Shown here: in pieces, positions 1 to 6,600 of the stretch | Position numbering within the stretch: position 1 is the first letter of the stretch | Layout: every line of letters begins with the position of its first letter | Origin: Candidatus Aegiribacteria sp. | GTDB taxonomy: Bacteria > Fermentibacterota > Fermentibacteria > Fermentibacterales > JCC-6 | NCBI GenBank assembly: GCA_021108005.1 | Contig: JAIORS010000155.1 | Location: forward strand, 1 to 54,029 | Length of the DNA stretch: 54,029 nucleotides | Direction: 5' to 3' | Position numbers and translations under genes: made by a program | Notes under the pieces: generated by a model | What the model saw: only the letters and a program-made list of their open reading frames with translations | Databases searched by the model: none | What the model was told of the DNA's origin: nothing

Positions 1-191
1 CGGAATCGGGGCCTGTCACCGTTTCCATTTACGATCTTGCGGGAAGACTGAGAGCGTTGCCCGTTGATGGAGAAATGGATCCGGGCACTCATGAGGTCGA
101 AGTCTCAGGTTTGCCGTCAGGTTCCTACTACGTAAGGATGACAGCAGGTAACGATATCGTGCGGAGGGCGTTTACTCTGGCCGGGGAGTAA
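1..191 (+). CDS. C-terminal end of a secreted protein with a T9SS-type sorting domain (partial)
   Basis: The frame opens at base 3 and stops with TAA at 189-191, leaving about 62 C-terminal residues. The visible pattern is that of the type A C-terminal sorting / FlgD-Ig-like domain: a beta strand ending in SIYDLAGR, then a PGTHEVEV strand, LPSGSYYVRM, and a short last strand (RRAFTLAGE). In the Fibrobacteres-Chlorobi-Bacteroidetes group such tails direct export through the type IX (Por) system. The rest of the protein lies outside the window, so its main function cannot be told. It converges with the iorB operon and no clear terminator hairpin is visible in the 23-base gap. Confidence 0.75.
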   Translation, partial: ESGPVTVSIYDLAGRLRALPVDGEMDPGTHEVEVSGLPSGSYYVRMTAGNDIVRRAFTLAGE

Positions 192-214
192 AGCTCTTTC
201 TTTAATTCTTCCTG

Positions 215-796
215 TTAATTCCCGAAGAGTTCCCTTCCTCTCCCGAATGCCTCAAGGTTCACTTCCAGCGCCTTCGGCGGCACGCGCTCTTCTATCGCCT
301 TTTTCCAGTGGATTTCATCGATGGGCAGGTGGGGTGATACCGCGCCTATAAGTACGACATTCACTACCCTGAGGTTGCCTAGCTCCTCTGCAATCTCCAC
401 AGCCGGAACGAGTTTTACCGGAAGATGTTCATTTTCAATAATCGCGTTTACATCCGGATACTCCGCAACGCCTGTGTTAACGGTCATGGGGTTGATTTTC
501 AAATCGCAGGTTACAAGTTTGCCATGGGGAGCAAGGTACGGCAACCATCTTAGCGCTTCCATCTTCTCCATAGAAAGGATCAGATCCGCGCATCCCTTCT
601 CAACAAGCGGGCTGTATATCTTTTCCCCGAAACGGACGTGGCTCGATACACTTCCGCCTCGCTGAGCCATTCCGTGAACTTCGCTTTTCTTGACATCGTT
701 CCGTGCGCGAAGGGCAGCCGCGCAGAGGACTTCGCTGGCAAGAAGAATACCCTGTCCTCCGGTTCCGCATATGATAACATTGGTTACGGATTTCAT
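215..796 (-). CDS. iorB: Indolepyruvate:ferredoxin oxidoreductase, beta (gamma-domain) subunit
   Basis: A 193-residue subunit of the 2-oxoacid:ferredoxin oxidoreductase superfamily. The N-terminus MKSVTNVIICGTGGQG holds the GxGGQG motif typical of the gamma domain, followed by a conserved EVHGMAQRGG segment. With IorA it oxidatively decarboxylates 2-oxoacids (classically arylpyruvates) to acyl-CoA while reducing ferredoxin. An upstream ATG at 850 exists, but the ATG at 796 forms an ATGA overlap with the iorA stop and puts the fold's first strand at the N-terminus, so 796 is chosen. It is the last gene of the ptb-buk-iorA-iorB operon. Whether the substrate is aromatic or branched-chain cannot be read from sequence. 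Confidence 0.9.
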   Translation of the reverse strand: MKSVTNVIICGTGGQGILLASEVLCAAALRARNDVKKSEVHGMAQRGGSVSSHVRFGEKIYSPLVEKGCADLILSMEKMEALRWLPYLAPHGKLVTCDLKINPMTVNTGVAEYPDVNAIIENEHLPVKLVPAVEIAEELGNLRVVNVVLIGAVSPHLPIDEIHWKKAIEERVPPKALEVNLEAFGRGRELFGN

Positions 797-2577
797 TGCA
801 GTCCTCCCATATCCTTGGAGATGGCGTCTACAGGGCATACCTGAACACACAGATCGCAGTTGGGCCAGCAGAGAAGGCTGCTGATATCAGGCTTATCGAC
901 ATCCCAGCTGATAGCGGGGCAGCCCAGTTTCATGCACAGTTTGCAGCCGATGCATTTTTCGGGGTCAAGTATTGCTACACTTTTCTTCTTCGGTCTGTAA
1001 GTCATTATGCAGGGTCTCCGTGTAATTATCACGGAGAGTTCATCACGGGCCATTTCTTCTTTGAGAGCTTCTTCCATCTCCGGTAAATCGTGTGGGTCCA
1101 CTACGCGAATGTATTTCACTCCACAGGCTGCAACCATCTGCTCGAGGTCCAGGATCGGAGCGGGTTCTCCTCGAAGGTTTTTACCGGTTGTGGGGTTTTC
1201 CTGCCCTCCGGTCATGGCGGTAAGGCTGTTGTCCAGAATCATTACAGTTCCCGTATTGCCGTTATACACCATATCAATGAGCCCGGTTATTCCCGAATGA
1301 ACGAATGTTGACTCCCCTATGGCCGCAACCAGTTTTCCCATTTCTTCTCTCCCGGTTGCCTTTTCAATACCGCTGAGCACACCTATTGAGGCCCCCATGC
1401 ATACAGTTGTCTCCAGAGCGCTGTGGGGGGGCATCAGCCCAAGTGTATAGCAGCCTATATCACCCGTTGAGCTGCCGCCGAGTTTGCTCAGACAGTAAAA
1501 CGCTCCTCTGTGGGGACATCCCGGACACAGCGCGGGAGGACGGGCCGGGAGTTCGATCTCACTGAAGGTTACCTCTTTTGTCGTGCCCGGATGAACAGCT
1601 TTCCTTACGATTTCCGGATTGAGTTCTCCCTCTATCGGGATGATATTCTGTCCATCCGCCCGAATGAGGAACCGCGCCCTGATGTTCTCCTCAAGGTAGG
1701 GATCGTTTTCCTCAACGAAGATGATCCTGTCAACCATATTGATGAATTTTTCTATAAGGCTCCAGGGTAGCGGATTGGACATGCCTATCTTCAGTACGCT
1801 GGCCTCGGGGCTTACTTCTCTGACGTACTGGTAGGATATGCCGCTTGTAATTATACCAAGGGAAGTATCCCTCTTTTCTATTCTGTTCAAAGAACATTCC
1901 GAACCCCAGACCGAAATATCTTCGAGCCTTTTTTCAACCCTGCTGTGCATCGCTCTTGCGTGGGCTGGGATTGGAACCCTTTTCTTAATATCACCCACAT
2001 AGCCCTTTATGGGAATTTCTTTCCTCGGGCCGACCTTTACCATGCTCTTGGAGTGACAGATCCTTGTTGTCACCCTGAGAAGAACAGGGGTGTCGAAATC
2101 TTCTGAGATCCTCAGGCCTTCTCCAACCATATCCTTGGCTTCCTGGCTGTCAGAGGGTTCCAGAATCACTACCTTTGCGGCCTTGCCCATCAACCTGTTA
2201 TCCTGCTCGTTCTGGCTGGAATGCATGCCCGGATCATCGGCGGATACTATTACGATACCGCCCGTCGCCCCGATGTAACTGAGTGTGAAGAAGGGGTCAG
2301 CGGCTACGTTAAGACCCACATGTTTCATTGCGGAAAGTACGCGTGCTCCCGCGAAGGAGGCGCCGGCGATTACTTCCATTCCCACTTTTTCGTTTGGAGC
2401 CCACTGAGCATCTATCTCATCGTACTCTTCGCCTATCGTCTCGAGAATTTCGGTCGAGGGGGTTCCGGGATAGGCCGCGGCAAAATGGACTCCGTATTCC
2501 CAGGCGCCCCTGGCAATGGCTTCGTTACCCGAAAGAAGGAGGGTTCCTTCCTTTATAGTGTTCAGTTTCTTCCTCAT
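793..2577 (-). CDS. iorA: Indolepyruvate:ferredoxin oxidoreductase, alpha subunit
   Basis: 594 residues, the usual IorA length. Order seen: N-terminal pyrimidine-binding domain (GNEAIARGAWEYGV...YPGTPSTEI), a middle domain, a TPP-binding domain starting near CPGCPHRGAF with GDIGCYTLG and a GEST...N segment, then a C-terminal ferredoxin-like domain with CIGCKLCMKLGCP and CWPNCDLCVQVCP. The eight cysteines would hold two [4Fe-4S] clusters. The cytoplasmic enzyme makes acyl-CoA, CO2 and reduced ferredoxin from 2-oxoacids and CoA. It starts with ATG 19 bases after buk and overlaps iorB by ATGA. Linkage to ptb and buk suggests the acyl-CoA is cashed in for ATP (inference). Confidence 0.93.
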   Translation of the reverse strand: MRKKLNTIKEGTLLLSGNEAIARGAWEYGVHFAAAYPGTPSTEILETIGEEYDEIDAQWAPNEKVGMEVIAGASFAGARVLSAMKHVGLNVAADPFFTLSYIGATGGIVIVSADDPGMHSSQNEQDNRLMGKAAKVVILEPSDSQEAKDMVGEGLRISEDFDTPVLLRVTTRICHSKSMVKVGPRKEIPIKGYVGDIKKRVPIPAHARAMHSRVEKRLEDISVWGSECSLNRIEKRDTSLGIITSGISYQYVREVSPEASVLKIGMSNPLPWSLIEKFINMVDRIIFVEENDPYLEENIRARFLIRADGQNIIPIEGELNPEIVRKAVHPGTTKEVTFSEIELPARPPALCPGCPHRGAFYCLSKLGGSSTGDIGCYTLGLMPPHSALETTVCMGASIGVLSGIEKATGREEMGKLVAAIGESTFVHSGITGLIDMVYNGNTGTVMILDNSLTAMTGGQENPTTGKNLRGEPAPILDLEQMVAACGVKYIRVVDPHDLPEMEEALKEEMARDELSVIITRRPCIMTYRPKKKSVAILDPEKCIGCKLCMKLGCPAISWDVDKPDISSLLCWPNCDLCVQVCPVDAISKDMGGLQ

Positions 2578-2596
2578 TTGCCGCCTTTCTTTCTAT

Positions 2597-3679
2597 TTAT
2601 CTGTACTCTTTTACATCTTCAACGGAATCGAGAACCCTGAGGACACCTCTCATCAGTGCTTCAAGTTCCTCTTCCCCCGGAAAGATAATGATTTCTCCGA
2701 GGTACTCAAGGTTATGTCCAAGCGTATCTGTCATCCAACTGTTGTTAGCTATGCCTCCTGTAATAACGACCGCGTCAACTTTTCCTGCAAGCGCCGCAGC
2801 CATAGCTCCGGCTTCCTTTGTTATCTGATATGCCATCGCCCGCAATGCCAGGTCGCAGTCCTTATCTCCCTCATTCGCCCGCTTTCTGGCTTCACCTACA
2901 TGATCTGTACCTGTATACGCTATGAGTCCGCCGCGTTTCAGCAGCATTTCTTTCATGTCCTTCCAGGTGTAATCTCCCGATAGACAGAGCTTTACAAGCC
3001 CGGTTGTAGGTAGTGACCCGACCCTCTGGGGACTGAAGGGGCCTCCATCGTTGGCCTGGCTCGTATCTATCATTCTGCCTTTTCTCAAAGCGGTTACTGA
3101 TATCCCGCTACCAAGGTGAAGTACAACAAGATTCAGTTCGCTTAGTTCTCTCCCAAGCTTCGCGGCAGTTTTGTATGCTACCATCCGAATATTGAGGGCG
3201 TGGCTCAGGCTTGTCCTTTCAAGTGCGGGAAGACCGGACAGTCTGGCCTCGTCTATCATTTCATCGACACAGACGGGATCAACGATAAAGGGCTTGATTC
3301 CCGCTGTATTCGCGATAGAACTCGCCAGCAGAGCACCAAGATTGGAAGGATGGTCCGCCTGAAGAGTTGAGCCATCCCTTATATCTTCAACAAGAGTTTC
3401 GTTGACTTCATAGGTTCCGCTTTCAAGTGGCTTGAACGCGCCACCGCGGCCAACAACAGCATCGAGATCCTCCAGATTGTACCCCGCCTCGATTAAAGCC
3501 TTAAGAACTATACTTCTGCGGAAATCCTGCTGGTCGAATGTTGTATCGAACTCCGCCAGTTCTTCCGGCATATGTCTTATACTTTTCTCGAATAGAAGCT
3601 CTGTTTCCCTGAACAGTCCGACCTTTGTGGATGTGCCCCCCGGATTTATGGCAAGTATCAGCCTTCCTTCATCAGCCAT
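2597..3679 (-). CDS. buk: Butyrate kinase family acyl kinase
   Basis: 360 residues, normal for butyrate kinase of the acetokinase (ASKHA) superfamily. The phosphate-1 loop is at the N-terminus (ILAINPGGTSTKVGLF). The LHLGSGISVTAL segment, the NDGGPFSPQRVG segment and the C-terminal VVITGGIANN adenosine loop are all present. It converts acyl phosphate plus ADP to a free acid plus ATP in the cytoplasm. The ATG is preceded by a GGAGG Shine-Dalgarno with good spacing and overlaps the end of ptb by eight bases, so the two are coupled. Chain length of the acyl substrate is not readable; isobutyryl, isovaleryl, butyryl or aryl-acyl groups are possible given the adjacent iorAB. Confidence 0.93.
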   Translation of the reverse strand: MADEGRLILAINPGGTSTKVGLFRETELLFEKSIRHMPEELAEFDTTFDQQDFRRSIVLKALIEAGYNLEDLDAVVGRGGAFKPLESGTYEVNETLVEDIRDGSTLQADHPSNLGALLASSIANTAGIKPFIVDPVCVDEMIDEARLSGLPALERTSLSHALNIRMVAYKTAAKLGRELSELNLVVLHLGSGISVTALRKGRMIDTSQANDGGPFSPQRVGSLPTTGLVKLCLSGDYTWKDMKEMLLKRGGLIAYTGTDHVGEARKRANEGDKDCDLALRAMAYQITKEAGAMAAALAGKVDAVVITGGIANNSWMTDTLGHNLEYLGEIIIFPGEEELEALMRGVLRVLDSVEDVKEYR

Positions 3680-4574
3680 TGTTACCTCCAGACACCACTA
3701 CTCCAAGGGCCAGCGAATTAAGTTTTGTCCTGGCTTTATCAGACCTGGAAAGCATGACCACAGGGGCGGCGGCTCCCGCTATTATTCCCCCCGCTTCCGC
3801 GTTCGCCATGTACATCAGTCCCTTCGCGAAAATGTTTCCGCACGAGATGTCCGGAGTTATCAGAACGTTGGCTCTTCCCGCCACTTCTCCATTCATTCCC
3901 TTAATCGCGGCTGCTTCCGGATCCATGGCTCCATCAACGGCAACCGGGCCGGCTACGGACAAGCCCGGAATTCCATCTGCGGATATCTTTGCGAACATTA
4001 CCGTTTCGGGCATTTTCTCGTTCGGGACTTCAATTGCCGCAAGTAATGCGACAAGAGGCTTCTCGGCTCCAAGTTTTATTATCACATCTGAGGCGTTCAC
4101 CGCTATCTGCCTGATAGCTTCTTCGTCCGGCGTTATGTTCATTCCACCATCGGAGATCGCCACAAGCCTGTCCTGGCGGGGAATGTGTAGCACAACAACA
4201 TGACTAAGAATTCTGCCTGTTCTCAAACCGTTTTCCTTATCGAGCATCGCCTTCTGGAAAATGGAGGTTTTAAGAAGACCCTTCATGAGAATGGAGGCTT
4301 CTCCGGATCTCACAAGTCTTACCGCTTCCAGTGCGGCTTTTTCGGGATCTTCAGAATTCACGATCTCTATTCCATCGGGCAATTCCCTTCCCAGTTCACG
4401 GAGGGTTTCCCGGACACCGGCCGCTGGACCTACTATCACCGCTGATGAAAGTCCTTCCTCAAAAGCTGTTATCAATGCTTCAATTGAAGATGCGTCGTGA
4501 CCCATTGGTATAGCGACCCTTGCGTCTGAAATCTCCCTGGCAGCCTGTCTGATTTCACTGAAATTGCTGAACAA
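3672..4574 (-). CDS. ptb: Phosphate butyryltransferase (phosphate acyltransferase)
   Basis: 300 residues of the phosphate acetyl/butyryltransferase family. It swaps CoA for phosphate on an acyl-CoA to give the acyl phosphate used by Buk. Family features seen are PMGHDASSIEAL near the N-terminus, ILMKGLLKTSIF in the middle, and AISDGGMNITPD. The start is TTG at 4574, chosen because a GGGAGG Shine-Dalgarno lies five bases upstream. It is the first gene of the ptb-buk-iorA-iorB operon and is divergent from the HAD gene. The 156-base gap between them must hold both promoters; a TATACT element sits at 4633-4638 on the minus strand without a convincing -35. Confidence 0.92.
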   Translation of the reverse strand: MFSNFSEIRQAAREISDARVAIPMGHDASSIEALITAFEEGLSSAVIVGPAAGVRETLRELGRELPDGIEIVNSEDPEKAALEAVRLVRSGEASILMKGLLKTSIFQKAMLDKENGLRTGRILSHVVVLHIPRQDRLVAISDGGMNITPDEEAIRQIAVNASDVIIKLGAEKPLVALLAAIEVPNEKMPETVMFAKISADGIPGLSVAGPVAVDGAMDPEAAAIKGMNGEVAGRANVLITPDISCGNIFAKGLMYMANAEAGGIIAGAAAPVVMLSRSDKARTKLNSLALGVVVSGGNNG

Positions 4575-4730
4575 GTGAACCTCCCTGATAGAATGAATCC
4601 CGGAGCTTGGATTACCGTAAATGACAGGGTAGAGTATACTATTGCAGTGGTCTGATATCTGTCATTTTTTGTATTATGTAGAGTGAATTTCTTGCAGCCA
4701 AGGCGATATTTAACGGTATGGTGGTAAAGC

Positions 4731-5432
4731 ATGAATACTAAACCTGTTACGTCCAATCTAAAGTGCGCATGGAGTACGGCCAATTCGGTTCTTTTCGATT
4801 TCGACGGTGTACTTGCGGACAGTGAACCATTTTTCAGAAAATCATGGAACATCGCTCTTGAACCGTGGAATCATTGCATTTCGAAGCAGGACTACTGGAA
4901 ATACTGGTCCTCCCTCGGAGAAGGTCTTGATGGCGAGATTCTCAGGTGCGGTCTGGAGGGGTTGGATATCCAGCGCATAAGAAAGAGACAAAAGAAAGCC
5001 TACGAGGGATTTGTGAATGATGGTCTTGTTCCTCTGTTTCCACAGACCGCGCGACTGCTTGAAATTCTTTCCTCAAAGGAATTTTCTTTTAAACGCCCCT
5101 ACGGAATAGCTTCCAATACTCCTTTCAATCTCGTCCGGAAGATCCTGATTGCGGGAGGAGCGCCGGTCCCCCTCGTAGTTGGTGGAGACAGACTCAGAAA
5201 AAAACCATCTCCGGACATTTTCCTGCGGGCATCTTCAATACTTGGCTGCAATCCTTCATCGACTCTTGTGTTCGAGGACTCGTGGAAAGGCATAACTGCA
5301 GCTGAGGGGGGAGGGTTTATCAGTGTACTTGTACTGAATCATTACAACAGGAACCTTGATATCAAAAGCAAATTGGTTATCGATGGACTGGAGCAGCTTC
5401 TTGATATGATAACCGGGGGGAGCAGGCGATGA
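4731..5432 (+). CDS. HAD-superfamily hydrolase, phosphatase/beta-phosphoglucomutase-like
   Basis: 233 residues with the HAD motifs in order: motif I LFDFDGVLAD (about residues 22-31), a C1 cap, motif II ASNT, motif III lysine in LRKKPSPDIF, motif IV LVFEDSWKGITAA. The aspartate pair of motif I predicts phosphotransfer through an aspartyl phosphate. Substrate is unknown; a sugar phosphate would fit the polysaccharide genes downstream. It ends in an ATGA overlap with the next membrane protein, so it heads a + strand operon running to 9413. The first 16 or so residues before motif I look extra, and no good Shine-Dalgarno supports the ATG at 4731, so the start is uncertain. Confidence 0.85.
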   Translation: MNTKPVTSNLKCAWSTANSVLFDFDGVLADSEPFFRKSWNIALEPWNHCISKQDYWKYWSSLGEGLDGEILRCGLEGLDIQRIRKRQKKAYEGFVNDGLVPLFPQTARLLEILSSKEFSFKRPYGIASNTPFNLVRKILIAGGAPVPLVVGGDRLRKKPSPDIFLRASSILGCNPSSTLVFEDSWKGITAAEGGGFISVLVLNHYNRNLDIKSKLVIDGLEQLLDMITGGSRR

Positions 5433-6007
5433 ATACAATCCTCGAAGCGGATATTTTTACTTTACCGTATGTCAGTTTTCTGGCGGGACTGGTGTTCTGT
5501 CTCCTTGGAAGGAAACTGCTTGGCGTAATAGTCATTATCTTCGGATTCTTTATAGGATACACGTGGGGAGCAGTTCTCCTGTCCGATATCATGGGCAGAA
5601 CCATGGCTTCGTCACCATGGATACCGTGGGTGGCGGGAGCTGCTGGAGCCGCGGTGGGGCTTTTAGCCTGGAAAGTATCGATGTTCTTTGCCGGAGCTGT
5701 TATAGGCCTCTTTATAGCAAGGGGACTTTTCCCTTCGATTCCTGGAATAGCTCATGCCGGAATCTCTCTGCTGGCGGGAATTCTTGTACAGGTATACAAA
5801 GACCCTATTATTTCTCTGCTGACCGCAATCGCGGGAGCATACATAGCTGCCGGCTCTGCGGTAATCATGCTGAACATGGTCGGCTTCCTTGACGCGATAG
5901 GAGCATATACGAAGTCGTCAAGCGCTGCTCTGGTTATAACGATCGTACTTACTCTTATATTCACATTCGTTGGTTACAAGTTCCAGACCCGCGACCTCAA
6001 TACTTGA
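5429..6007 (+). CDS. Polytopic membrane protein, TM198/DUF4203-like
   Basis: 192 residues, almost entirely hydrophobic, with about six predicted helices in a glycine-rich pattern (VSFLAGLVFCLLGRKLLGV, FGFFIGYTWGAV, AAGAAVGLLAWKVSMFF, ISLLAGILVQVY, a following AIAGAYIAAGSA helix and a last helix near 168-183). The repeated small-residue helix pairs resemble the TMEM198/DUF4203 group, but that match is by eye only. No catalytic motif was seen. It overlaps the HAD gene by ATGA and is followed 32 bases later by another membrane protein, so it probably belongs to the same transcript as the glycosyltransferase fusion. Confidence 0.75.
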   Translation: MNTILEADIFTLPYVSFLAGLVFCLLGRKLLGVIVIIFGFFIGYTWGAVLLSDIMGRTMASSPWIPWVAGAAGAAVGLLAWKVSMFFAGAVIGLFIARGLFPSIPGIAHAGISLLAGILVQVYKDPIISLLTAIAGAYIAAGSAVIMLNMVGFLDAIGAYTKSSSAALVITIVLTLIFTFVGYKFQTRDLNT

Positions 6008-6039
6008 AGAAGCTTCCTGACGGGAGTATATTGCTTTGA

Positions 6040-6600
6040 TTGTTGAATTCTCTTTACTTTCTCCGGAGGATGTTTTTGGGTCAGAGACTTATAGACTATG
6101 CTCTTGTTGCTTTAGTGATTCTCGGTGTTTTCGGGCTTTTCAGAGTATCCAGAATACTTATGCGGAGTGTGCTGACAAAACTTAAAAAGCGATACGGTGT
6201 TCTCAACGCTGATAGAATGCTTGTAACAGGGTTCTTTTTTCTACTTGCCGGATTGATGTTTCTTCCCGCGTTCACCTCACTGCTGGCGGGAATAAACAGC
6301 CGGATGCTTACGGGAGGAATGGTTCTTCACCTTGTACTTGTTGCCATCTCGGTGATACTTTTCAGCATCGCGGAGGATCTTTTCCGTGATTTTTCAAGTT
6401 GCCCCCCGCGTGAAAACTGGACTGTCAGCAGACATTTCAAATGTATCTCTATACCATTTATTGCTTTCTGGGCCACAGGCTGCGTTTTCCTTAGCCCTAT
6501 ATTCTACTCCGGCCTTACTGTGATACTCGCTATTTTCTACCTCTTCGCCCTTTCCTGCAGACCTTGTACAAATGCAGATGATGTGGACATGTCCAACTGA
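6040..6600 (+). CDS. Membrane protein of unknown function, four predicted helices
   Basis: 186 residues from a TTG at 6040, or 176 from an ATG at 6070. The Shine-Dalgarno-like GGAGG lies directly against the ATG, too close to be ideal, so the start is unresolved. Hydrophobic stretches occur near residues 19-35, 63-82, 90-107 and 140-176. A basic loop (LTKLKKRYG) follows the first helix, which predicts a cytoplasmic loop there. I do not recognise the family. The stop overlaps the start of the large glycosyltransferase fusion (TGATG), so translation is coupled and the protein may help that enzyme at the membrane (inference). Confidence 0.7.
   Translation: MLNSLYFLRRMFLGQRLIDYALVALVILGVFGLFRVSRILMRSVLTKLKKRYGVLNADRMLVTGFFFLLAGLMFLPAFTSLLAGINSRMLTGGMVLHLVLVAISVILFSIAEDLFRDFSSCPPRENWTVSRHFKCISIPFIAFWATGCVFLSPIFYSGLTVILAIFYLFALSCRPCTNADDVDMSN

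Noticed and set aside
4633-4640. Palindrome AGTATACT as a shared -10 for the divergent ptb and HAD genes
   Set aside because: It gives a good TATACT on both strands, but no -35 at normal spacing is found on either side (ATGACA at 21 bases on the minus strand is too far).
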